64,000 nucleotides of DNA from contig JAGAOZ010000007.1 of assembly GCA_017623505.1 (NCBI GenBank), forward strand, positions 1-64,000, given 5' to 3'. The notes beneath the pieces are model-generated. The model searched no databases, was not told the DNA's origin, and was given only the letters and a program-made list of their open reading frames with translations. Source of the stretch: Alistipes sp. GTDB lineage: Bacteria > Bacteroidota > Bacteroidia > Bacteroidales > Rikenellaceae. A program made the translations under genes and the position numbers. Shown in pieces: positions 1 through 7,115 of this stretch (positions are counted from its first letter, which is position 1; each line of letters opens with the position of its first letter).

Positions 1-542
1 ACGGTCTGGGTAAGGACGCTGCGAAGATTATCTCTCGTATCAATGGCTTTACCTATGTTGAGACTAAGTTCGACTACTATACAGGCGAGGTAGCAGAGGT
101 TGCACAGACTCCATATTCTGACGGTTTGCGTGCAAAGGTACGTTGCTACGGTGCTGACGATGTTCGCGAGGGCGTTGCTATTATGTGGAAGGAGGACGTT
201 GATGTATCTATCACAGGTAACTCAACCAACCCAACACGTTTCCAGCACCCTGTTGCAGGTACCTATAAGAAGGAGCGTGTATTGGCAGGCAAGAAGTACT
301 TCTCAGTAGCATCAGGTGGTGGTACAGGTCGTACATTGCACCCAGATAATATGGCTGCAGGTCCTGCATCATACGGTATGACCGACACACTCGGTCGTAT
401 GCACTCTGACGCTCAGTTTGCTGGTTCTTCATCAGTTCCTGCACACGTTGAGATGATGGGCTTCCTCGGTATGGGTAACAACCCTATGGTAGGTGCTACA
501 GTAGCTGTTGCAGTGGCTGTTCAGCAGGCTATGACCGAGTAA
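1..542 (+). CDS. GGGtGRT family protein (5' truncated by window edge)
   Basis: The reading frame is open from base 3 to the TAA at 540-542, so only the C-terminal ~179 residues are visible. The diagnostic stretch SGGGTGRTLHP, followed by a conserved SYGMTDTLGRMHSDAQF segment and a Gly/Ala/Val-rich tail, matches the GGGtGRT family (Pfam name from the motif). That family is conserved in Bacteroidota, Firmicutes and archaea and has no established biochemical role that I know of. No signal peptide or membrane segment is visible in this part. A strong intrinsic terminator follows 25 bases after the stop, so this is the last gene of its transcript. Family assignment is good; function is unknown. 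Confidence 0.85.
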   Translation, partial: GLGKDAAKIISRINGFTYVETKFDYYTGEVAEVAQTPYSDGLRAKVRCYGADDVREGVAIMWKEDVDVSITGNSTNPTRFQHPVAGTYKKERVLAGKKYFSVASGGGTGRTLHPDNMAAGPASYGMTDTLGRMHSDAQFAGSSSVPAHVEMMGFLGMGNNPMVGATVAVAVAVQQAMTE

Positions 543-567
543 ACAAAACTCAATATAAATAGTAAGA

Positions 568-598
568 GGCTGTCGCAAATGTTGCGACAGCCTTTTTT
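568..598 (+). terminator. Rho-independent terminator of the GGGtGRT gene
   Basis: An 11-bp perfect stem (GGCTGTCGCAA at 568-578 with its complement at 582-592) closes a 3-base loop and is followed by six T residues. The rest of 599-752 shows nothing coding. Confidence 0.9.
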
Positions 599-752
599 AC
601 CATCTATTCACAACTTTATTTTTAGTTATTCTCTAACCAAGAGTAATATTTCTCATTGCGACTTAAGCAACCCTAAATTCCCTATCCAAAACCTGCCTCG
701 CCAGCCCTTTAGTATCCCTTAATAACCTTTACACCCCCCTACACTCCCTCCC

Positions 753-788
753 CAAAAAAGCAATGCGGGTAGCGTTTTACTACCCGCA
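753..788 (-). terminator. Rho-independent terminator of the Asp/Pro/Asn-repeat lipoprotein gene
   Basis: A 9-bp stem (TGCGGGTAG at 764-772 and its complement at 780-788) is followed on the minus strand by a run of six T (A-run at 754-759). It lies about 50 bases past the stop of the minus-strand gene ending at 837. Confidence 0.75.
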
Positions 789-836
789 CTACCATTTTCT
801 TGTTATACTGAATATCAATCCTTTGCTTTGCTGATA

Positions 837-2495
837 TTAGAAGTTGTGCATTAGGCTAATATTATATACTTGTGGCAAACTGATAGGAGGAGCACCCTCC
901 ACAGTAGTGGCTATTAAATAACCAAAATTGCCATCTTCCTCGTAAAATACTACAGGATCGTCCGTTGTGATATACGGATGCAATTGTGAGCCGCTAGACA
1001 CAATAAATTTATCTCTAACGAGTTCTTCAAGATCCTTATGTATTCTATAGAACAAACGCTGTAAAATCTGTGATACCCACCCGTATATGTCATTATCATA
1101 TTCTTCCGGAAAATTAGCATCGTGCCCAACTGACATAAATTCATAACTGAAACTGCTTGGCAAATACCAATCGTCAGGAATACTCCTCTTATAATTTTCA
1201 ATATCATTTATATGAACAGTGCCAATATGTCCTGATGTGATTCTACCGTGGTAGCCCTCACCTGTGACATAGTACACCCAACCTTCATTCTTACCATCAT
1301 TATACCAATCACCGACCTTATACGGGCCGTGGGTTATTTTATCTACATCAACAATGCCTCCGCCACCGGTGTTGTCGTCATCATCGTCATCGTCCGGACC
1401 AGGATTTGGGTTATCTGGGTCCGGATTTGGGTCATCCGGGTCCGGATTTGGGTTATCCGGATCTGGATTTGGGTTATCTGGGTCCGGATTTGGGTTATCC
1501 GGATCTGGATTTGGGTCATCCGGATCTGGATTTGGGTCATCCGGGTCTGGATTTGGGTTATCCGGATTGTCTGGGTCGTCAGGATTATCCGGATTATCTG
1601 GATCATCAGGATTATCTGGATCATCAGGGTTGTCCGGATTATCTGGGTCGTCAGGATTGTCTGGGTCGTCAGGGTTGTCCGGATTATCTGGGTCATCAGG
1701 GTCGTTGCCGCTACCGCCGCCACCCAACTCTCCAAAGTCGTGTGTCAGACAAATATTCGCAGAGCCGTTGTGTCCCTGACTATCAGCTACATAACACTCC
1801 ACCCAGCCGCAATTTCTTCCTTCAAAAACTATATAAGCACCCTTATCTTCATCCATATACGCATAGTACATGTATTGTCCTGGTGAGAATGACTCGGTTG
1901 GAGATTTTAGTTCATCTTTAAGTGGGAATAAATTTCTCGGATTGTTGATAAATGCCTCAGGGTCTTGTGTAAATTCACCCCACTCCTCAACGGTCGGTAA
2001 TTTCCAACCCTCGCCTCGCGACTGAGGAATTGCCTTGGCGTGCTCATAAGATGTAGCATAACCCAGGTGGTCGGTCATAATTTTTCCCGCATAACCATCC
2101 TGCTCGACATAGTATACCGTACCCTGGTTTGTACCGTCGCTATACCAATCTCCAACTTTATAAGGTGCCGATGTTATTTCATCATTCGGGTCATCAGGGT
2201 TGTCCGGATTATCTGGGTCATCAGGATTATCTGGGTCATCAGGATTATCAGGATTATCAGGATTATCAGGATTATCAGGGTCGTCCGGATTATCTGGATT
2301 GTCCGGATTGTCAGGGTCATCCGGATTATCTGGATTGTCTGGGTCGTCAGGATTATCTGGATTGTCTGGGTCGTCAGGATTATTTGGCTGCTCGTTAGGC
2401 TGCTTATTAACCTCAGGCTCGGTCACATCCTTACCGCAATATGATAGCGTCATCAGCATACCTATAAGAATAATTGTAAAAATTCTCTTTGCCAT
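837..2495 (-). CDS. Putative secreted lipoprotein with two DUF1566/Lcl-like domains and Asp-Pro-Asn repeat linkers
   Basis: 552 residues. The N-terminus is a hydrophobic signal ending LSYC-GKD (Cys20), so it is probably a lipoprotein, although Tyr before Cys is an unusual lipobox. Residues of about 39-104 and 266-375 are near-pure DNPDDP/NPDPD repeats. Each precedes a related domain that opens PYKVGDWY and continues with a VYYV strand and a WxLP segment (about 112-262 and 392-552), reminiscent of DUF1566/Lcl or Fibrobacter-paralogous domains. The architecture is therefore linker-domain-linker-domain, which suggests internal duplication. The linkers are highly acidic and probably extended, and could bind Ca2+ or space the domains from the surface. 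Function unknown. The repetitive DNA is a likely place for copy-number change. Confidence 0.8.
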   Translation of the reverse strand: MAKRIFTIILIGMLMTLSYCGKDVTEPEVNKQPNEQPNNPDDPDNPDNPDDPDNPDNPDDPDNPDNPDNPDDPDNPDNPDNPDNPDDPDNPDDPDNPDNPDDPNDEITSAPYKVGDWYSDGTNQGTVYYVEQDGYAGKIMTDHLGYATSYEHAKAIPQSRGEGWKLPTVEEWGEFTQDPEAFINNPRNLFPLKDELKSPTESFSPGQYMYYAYMDEDKGAYIVFEGRNCGWVECYVADSQGHNGSANICLTHDFGELGGGGSGNDPDDPDNPDNPDDPDNPDDPDNPDNPDDPDNPDDPDNPDNPDDPDNPDNPNPDPDDPNPDPDDPNPDPDNPNPDPDNPNPDPDNPNPDPDDPNPDPDNPNPGPDDDDDDDNTGGGGIVDVDKITHGPYKVGDWYNDGKNEGWVYYVTGEGYHGRITSGHIGTVHINDIENYKRSIPDDWYLPSSFSYEFMSVGHDANFPEEYDNDIYGWVSQILQRLFYRIHKDLEELVRDKFIVSSGSQLHPYITTDDPVVFYEEDGNFGYLIATTVEGAPPISLPQVYNISLMHNF

Positions 2496-2871
2496 AGTTA
2501 TATGTATTTTGCGTTAATATTCAAAAAGTTGTTGAGCCATATAGACTTTTTGCTACATTGTCCTGCATCTTTCGAATAGTATAAAATATTGTCAATCAAA
2601 TATATATATTTTTTTCGTAACACCGCATATCATAGCGTAAAATTTTGCAACTTCATCTGCAACATTTCTCAACGCCCCACACCCTCTCCTCGGTAACGCG
2701 GGTAACCAAATGGTTACCCAGAATCTTTTGCCGTTTTACCAAAGGTGCAAATTATAATCTCACTTTCTTTTGCAAAACTTTCATCACTTTTTATCCTTCA
2801 GTTTTCGCATTTCGCTAACTTTTCCTACCTTTGTAAGATAGAAGTGAATTTATAATTAAAATATACCGACT
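2496..2871. other. Divergent intergenic region between the repeat lipoprotein gene and ppa
   Basis: 376 AT-rich bases without a plausible gene. It must hold promoters for both flanking genes; only the ppa -7 box (2826-2833) could be recognised. No inverted repeat or riboswitch-like structure stood out. Confidence 0.6.
2826..2833 (+). promoter_or_regulatory. Bacteroidota -7 box (TACCTTTG) upstream of ppa
   Basis: A perfect TAnnTTTG match 38 bases before the ppa ATG. The sequence 19 bases further upstream is TTTC, close to the -33 consensus TTTG. Confidence 0.7.
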
Positions 2872-3561
2872 ATGGGAAATAAAATTAATGACCCTATTGC
2901 ACGATTGATGGGTTTGCGTTACAAGGCACATCCTTGGCACGGTTTGGACGTAGGCGACAAAGCCCCTGAGGTTGTAAACGCATTTATCGAGATGGTACCT
3001 ACCGATACCATTAAGTATGAATTAGACAAGGCAAGCGGCTATATCCGCATCGACCGCCCACAGAAATACTCTAACGTAGTACCTGCTCTTTATGGCTTTA
3101 TTCCACAGAGCTATTGTGGCGACAATTTAGCCTCATACTGTATGGAGCGCTGTGGCAGAGAGGGCATCAAGGGCGATGGCGACCCATTGGATATCTGTGT
3201 ATTGACCGAGCGCACTATCTCTCACGGTGATATACTCGCTACGGTAAAACCTATCGGTGGCTTCCGCATGTTGGATGGTGACGAGGCAGACGACAAGATT
3301 ATCGCCGTATTACGTCACGACGCAACATATCGTGGTTACGAGGATATCTCTGAGTTGCCACATATCATTGTGGACCGTCTTAAGCACTATTTCCTCACCT
3401 ATAAGGATATGCCTGCATCGGACCGCGAGAGTATGCAGGTCAAGACCGTAGAGATTGTCGCTACGTATGGCCGCGAGGAGGCATACGAGGTTATCAACCG
3501 CTCGTTGGAAGATTATCGCGACCACTTCAATAGTTTGGAAGAGATTTTGAATCACGTATAG
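2872..3561 (+). CDS. ppa: Inorganic pyrophosphatase (family I)
   Basis: 229 residues. This soluble cytoplasmic enzyme hydrolyses PPi to two phosphates and so drives nucleotide and tRNA-charging reactions. The family I core is clear: KYELDKASGYIRIDRP around residues 48-63 and the metal-binding GDGDPLDICVLT at 101-112, followed by the DDKIIAV strand. It carries an N-terminal extension of about 40 residues relative to E. coli Ppa, which is common in Bacteroidota sequences. It is the first gene of a likely transcript with sdaA (13-base gap) and has its own -7 box. Identification is confident. Confidence 0.95.
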   Translation: MGNKINDPIARLMGLRYKAHPWHGLDVGDKAPEVVNAFIEMVPTDTIKYELDKASGYIRIDRPQKYSNVVPALYGFIPQSYCGDNLASYCMERCGREGIKGDGDPLDICVLTERTISHGDILATVKPIGGFRMLDGDEADDKIIAVLRHDATYRGYEDISELPHIIVDRLKHYFLTYKDMPASDRESMQVKTVEIVATYGREEAYEVINRSLEDYRDHFNSLEEILNHV

Positions 3562-3574
3562 TAAACCGAAAACT

Positions 3575-4780
3575 ATGCAATCACTCAAAGAACTATACAA
3601 AATAGGCAATGGCCCTTCATCGAGCCACACTATGGGACCGAAGAAGGCTGCCGAGCAGTTTCTGCTTCGCGCCCCCAAAGCCGACTCATACCGCGTAACG
3701 CTCTATGGCTCACTCGCATCCACAGGTAAGGGCCACCTTACCGACATAGCGATACGTGCCGTATTGGAGCCCATTGCTCCCGTAGAGATTCTGTGGCGTG
3801 GCGATATCGTTCACGAGTTTCATACCAACGGAATGTTATTCGAGGCCATTCAAAATGGTGAGGTTGCAGATAGTTGGTTAGTTTATAGCGTCGGAGGAGG
3901 TAGCATCGCAAGTCCCGATATGCCATACGAAATTAAAAATGACATCTACCCTATGTCGCACATTGAGGATATTCTCCGTTGGTGCGACAGCGAAGGCAAA
4001 ACCTTATGGGAGTATGTTGGCGAGTGCGAGGATGATGATATTTGGGATTTCCTCGACGAGATATGGACCGCTATGCGTCGCACTCTTGACAACGGACTCA
4101 ACAACGATGGCGTCCTGCCTGGCTGTCTGAAGGTCGCACGTAAGGCCGGCACCTATTGGGTTAAGTCTAAGGAGTATGGCACAAATGTAAGCAACCGTTC
4201 ACGCCTCTACTCATACGCTCTTGCTGCATCGGAAGAGAATGCATCGGGCGGTGAGGTCGTAACAGCCCCTACGTGTGGCTCTTGCGGAGTATTGCCAGCA
4301 GTGTTACACCATTTAGAGAAACTCAATGACTACCGTCGCATCCGCATCCTGCGAGCATTGGCTACCGCAGGTTTGATAGGTAACATTGCCAAAACCAACG
4401 CATCAATTTCTGGTGCCGAGGTTGGTTGTCAAGGCGAGATTGGCGTGGCGTGCGCTATGGCCGCTGCTGCCGCCTGCCAGCTTATGGGTGGCACACCCGC
4501 ACAGATTGAGTATGCTGCCGAGATGGCTTTGGAACACCATTTGGGACTCACCTGCGACCCTGTTTGCGGATTGGTACAGATTCCTTGTATCGAGCGTAAT
4601 GCCGTAGCCGCTGCCCGTGCTATCGACTCCGCTACATTCGCTATCCTCTCGGATGGCAAACACCACGTATCATACGACAAGGTGGTCGCCGTTATGAAGG
4701 AGACAGGACACAACCTTCCAAGCCTTTACCGTGAGACTGCCGATGGTGGTCTTGCAAAACACTACGAGTTTAAGAAATAA
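3575..4780 (+). CDS. sdaA: L-serine ammonia-lyase (serine dehydratase), single-chain iron-sulfur type
   Basis: 401 residues. It converts L-serine to pyruvate and ammonia with an oxygen-sensitive [4Fe-4S] cluster. The substrate-binding GPSSSHTMGP lies at 13-22. The cluster cysteines are in APTCGSCG (about 230) and DPVCGLVQIPC (about 327-338). Alpha and beta domains are fused in one chain, as in E. coli SdaA, and the length fits a slightly short member. It follows ppa by 13 bases and precedes the pRiA4b-like gene by 17, so the three are probably cotranscribed. An intact cluster motif suggests an anaerobic lifestyle. Confidence 0.94.
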   Translation: MQSLKELYKIGNGPSSSHTMGPKKAAEQFLLRAPKADSYRVTLYGSLASTGKGHLTDIAIRAVLEPIAPVEILWRGDIVHEFHTNGMLFEAIQNGEVADSWLVYSVGGGSIASPDMPYEIKNDIYPMSHIEDILRWCDSEGKTLWEYVGECEDDDIWDFLDEIWTAMRRTLDNGLNNDGVLPGCLKVARKAGTYWVKSKEYGTNVSNRSRLYSYALAASEENASGGEVVTAPTCGSCGVLPAVLHHLEKLNDYRRIRILRALATAGLIGNIAKTNASISGAEVGCQGEIGVACAMAAAAACQLMGGTPAQIEYAAEMALEHHLGLTCDPVCGLVQIPCIERNAVAAARAIDSATFAILSDGKHHVSYDKVVAVMKETGHNLPSLYRETADGGLAKHYEFKK

Positions 4781-4797
4781 AACTAAACTAAAAAGAT

Positions 4798-5316
4798 ATG
4801 TCACTCATCTACCGTTTCAGAATGTTAAGCGACGAAAACGACAATTTTGTCCGCGATTTTGAGGTTCCAGCGAACTATACGCTTCTTCAACTGAACGATT
4901 TTATACTAAAAATGCTCCATTATGAGCCTTGTATGGCGTCATTTTTCACATCAAACAGTGAGTGGGAGTGCCTTAAGGAGTATACTCTTATGGATATGGG
5001 CGAAGGCTTTGGAGATGAGCAACTTAACCAGCCTGAGCCAATGGAGAAGGTGCGTCTTGACGAGGTGCTTCACTACCTCAATGACCGCCTTATCTATCTG
5101 TTCGACCCTATCAACGAGCGAGCGTTCTATATGGAAGTCATTGAAGCCTCTGAGCCTCAAGCAGATATGACATATCCACGTCTACAGTTTGAGCACTCTC
5201 CTGCCCCTGACCAATACGACCCTGAGGCTAATGAAGAGAGTGGCTCAATATTCGATGAGATGATGGGCGACTATAACGATTTCGACGGTGACGACTCATA
5301 CGATGACGAGTATTAA
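4798..5316 (+). CDS. Plasmid pRiA4b ORF-3-like family protein
   Basis: 172 residues, no signal peptide. The N-terminal two thirds (YRFRMLSDEND, then TLLQLNDFILKMLHYEP) resemble the pRiA4b ORF-3 / IS1096 passenger fold, a family found both in mobile elements and as a chromosomal gene of unknown role. The C-terminus from about residue 120 is very acidic and disordered in appearance (ending DDSYDDEY). Here it sits directly upstream of miaA (14-base gap) in a housekeeping operon and no transposon ends are visible, so a resident cellular function is more likely than mobility. Function not known. Confidence 0.75.
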   Translation: MSLIYRFRMLSDENDNFVRDFEVPANYTLLQLNDFILKMLHYEPCMASFFTSNSEWECLKEYTLMDMGEGFGDEQLNQPEPMEKVRLDEVLHYLNDRLIYLFDPINERAFYMEVIEASEPQADMTYPRLQFEHSPAPDQYDPEANEESGSIFDEMMGDYNDFDGDDSYDDEY

Positions 5317-5330
5317 ATCACTATAATTCA

Positions 5331-6248
5331 ATGTCTTGCGATAAAACACTCATATCGATTGTCGGACCTACGGGCTCGGGTAAGACCGACCTCAGCATCG
5401 CTGTGGCACAGCACTACTCTGCCCCGATTATCTCAACCGACTCGCGACAATTTTATCGCGGCATACCCATCGGCACCGCACAGCCTGATGCAGAGCAACT
5501 TACAGCAGTTGAGCACCATTTCATTGCCTCACACGAGATAACTGACGAATTTAACTGCGGAGCGTACGAAGTAGCTGCTCTTCAGCGACTTAAAGAGCTA
5601 TTTAAGCATCACAACATAGTCGTTGCCGTAGGCGGCTCAGGACTCTACATCAAGGCGCTATGTGAAGGTATGGATGAAATGCCCGAAGCTGATGCAGAGC
5701 TTCGCAAAGAGCTCGCTAATAAACTGCAACAACATGGTTTAGAGCCACTTGTAGAGCAACTCCGAGAGTTGGACGAGGTAACATATAACACCATAGACCG
5801 TAAAAATCCAGCTCGAGTACTGCGCGCTTTGGAGATTTGTCTTACGACGGGACTCCCCTGCTCTCAAATCCGTACCGGCGAGCGACACCAGCGCGATTTC
5901 AACATCGTAAAGATTGGCGTTGATATGCCACGCGACATACTATATGACAGAATAAATCGTCGCGTAGATATTATGATGCAGCAGGGCTTGGAGGCTGAGG
6001 CTCAATCGGTTGCGCACCTACGTCACTGCAACTCATTACAGACAGTAGGCTACCGTGAGATGTTCGATTATTTTGACGGCAAAACTACGCGCGAGGAGGC
6101 TGTGGAGCTGATTAAACGAAACTCACGCCGCTATGCCAAACGTCAGATGACGTGGTTTAGGCGCGATGAGGAGATAGCGTGGTTTCACCCTTCGAAACTA
6201 AGTGCCATCACAGATTATATTGATTCAAAGATTTGCACATTGAAATAA
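5331..6248 (+). CDS. miaA: tRNA dimethylallyltransferase
   Basis: 305 residues. It transfers a dimethylallyl group to A37 of tRNAs reading UNN codons. Visible features are the P-loop GPTGSGKT at 12-19, the STDSRQFYRGIPIGTAQP segment, VGGSGLYIKAL, and QTVGYREMF near the C-terminal third, all in family order. The gene ends inside the promoter of the next transcription unit, tRNA-Leu(UAA), which is itself a MiaA substrate (A37 present). The -33 element of that tRNA promoter overlaps its last codons. Confidence 0.95.
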   Translation: MSCDKTLISIVGPTGSGKTDLSIAVAQHYSAPIISTDSRQFYRGIPIGTAQPDAEQLTAVEHHFIASHEITDEFNCGAYEVAALQRLKELFKHHNIVVAVGGSGLYIKALCEGMDEMPEADAELRKELANKLQQHGLEPLVEQLRELDEVTYNTIDRKNPARVLRALEICLTTGLPCSQIRTGERHQRDFNIVKIGVDMPRDILYDRINRRVDIMMQQGLEAEAQSVAHLRHCNSLQTVGYREMFDYFDGKTTREEAVELIKRNSRRYAKRQMTWFRRDEEIAWFHPSKLSAITDYIDSKICTLK

Positions 6249-6262
6249 TTTTACTACTTTTG
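6232..6262 (+). promoter_or_regulatory. Promoter of tRNA-Leu(UAA)
   Basis: TTTG at 6232-6235, exactly 19 bases, then TACTTTTG at 6255-6262: a textbook Bacteroidota sigma-ABfr promoter. It starts 23 bases before the tRNA and overlaps the 3' end of miaA. Confidence 0.85.
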
Positions 6263-6284
6263 TGCGTCTTACCGAAGTAAGCGG

Positions 6285-6373
6285 GCTCGGATGGTGGAAT
6301 AGGTAGACACGCCGGACTTAAAATCCTGTGGCCAGTAATGGCCGTACGGGTTCGATTCCCGTTCCGAGTACCA
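6285..6373 (+). tRNA. tRNA-Leu (anticodon UAA)
   Basis: The acceptor strands GCTCGGA (6285-6291) and TCCGAGT (6363-6369) pair with a G-U closing pair. The T-loop is GGTTCGATTCC, and a long variable arm (GGCCAGTAATGGCC) is typical of type II tRNAs. The anticodon TAA is at 6319-6321 with A at position 37. The CCA end is encoded (6371-6373). Confidence 0.95.
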
Positions 6374-6378
6374 TTTTG

Positions 6379-6409
6379 AGAGGTCTTTTTAGGACCTCTT
6401 TCTTTTTTT
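6379..6409 (+). terminator. Terminator of tRNA-Leu(UAA)
   Basis: A 7-bp stem AGAGGTC (6379-6385) / GACCTCT (6393-6399) is followed by a T-rich tract, six bases after the tRNA CCA end. Confidence 0.8.
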
Positions 6410-6667
6410 GCAGCTGTCTAAGCAGATACTAAACGGGAATCGGTCAGCTTGGGCGGTGAGGACATTGATTTGGACAGAAGAGTCAAGTAATATCGCACGC
6501 GATTTTAATGTTATAGCTTGACCACTGCGTGTAAATAAATTTCCTCGCCTTGCTCAAACTATAACATCAGTCCTTCGGACTATAACTTGACTCCCTTAAA
6601 GAATTCCCGCTAACCTGTGGCAGCCGTTCGATACTGAATTACCTCATAATTCAGCCGTTCCGAGTAC
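6410..6667 (+). pseudogene. Decayed partial tRNA-Leu copy and associated inverted repeats
   Basis: Bases 6614-6621 and 6655-6667 match the variable-arm start (CCTGTGGC) and the 3' end (CCGTTCCGAGTAC) of the intact tRNA-Leu 290 bases upstream. The T-arm between them is scrambled, so this looks like a decayed 3' half. A further 11-base piece of the tRNA T-arm (AACGGGAATCG, 6431-6441) lies in inverted orientation. Between them are inverted repeats: ATGTTATAG (6508-6516) against CTATAACAT (6560-6568), and AGTCAAGT (6481-6488) against ACTTGACT (6585-6592). No ORF is supported. This could be the scar of an integrative element that once used the tRNA 3' end as its attachment site, or of tRNA array decay. 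Confidence 0.5.
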
Positions 6668-6670
6668 AAA

Positions 6671-6727
6671 GAAAATCCGTAATTTCCTAAATTATAGGGA
6701 CTTACGGATTTTCTATTTTTATTTTTG
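6671..6727 (+). terminator. Long hairpin with T-rich tail, terminator-like
   Basis: A 12-bp perfect stem (GAAAATCCGTAA at 6671-6682 and its complement at 6702-6713) with an additional inner stem is followed by TATTTTTATTTTT. No gene immediately precedes it, so it may be the surviving terminator of a lost gene. From 6728 to 7115 there is AT-rich leader sequence with no gene; no convincing promoter for the following lipoprotein was identified there. Confidence 0.6.
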
Positions 6728-7115
6728 TCTATCTACAGCCTAAACGGTGCTTTAAACCTCCATTTTAGGAGCTTGTGGAAAAGCAAAAACTCACCCACAA
6801 GCGTCAAAACTTGTGGTATTTTTTTTATTATAGAGCGAAAAACGCACCGATTTTTGCATAGGTAACCTCTCCGAATTGACAATATAGATAAACGCACAAA
6901 TTATCCACTTGTAAAGCCTTGATAATCAAAATAATACATAAGATTAGGTAATTTAGCGTAAAAAAGAAGAAAAAAGTTTGGATTTTTTGCATAAAATTAC
7001 ATATCTATGCTTGTACTATATGTAGTATAGTTCCGTGTGCTTTTATATAAGAAATAAGAATATTTGAGATTGAAAATTATAATTTTTTTACTAAAAACTT
7101 ACTAAATTCACTATT

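Noticed and set aside
1380-1720. CRISPR-like appearance of the short direct repeats in the Asp-Pro-Asn tract
   Set aside because: No unique spacers of constant length; the repeats are in-frame codons of a protein.
1354-1886. Long plus-strand open frames rich in Gly/Ser or Ile/Trp opposite the Asp-Pro-Asn repeats
   Set aside because: They are mirror readings of repetitive coding DNA; they have no start context and no family resemblance.
2040-2517. Plus-strand repeat-rich frames opposite the first Asp-Pro-Asn tract
   Set aside because: Same explanation: low-complexity antisense of the lipoprotein gene.
4798-5316. Treating the pRiA4b ORF-3-like gene as part of a mobile element
   Set aside because: No inverted repeats, transposase or direct target duplication nearby; it is embedded in a housekeeping operon.
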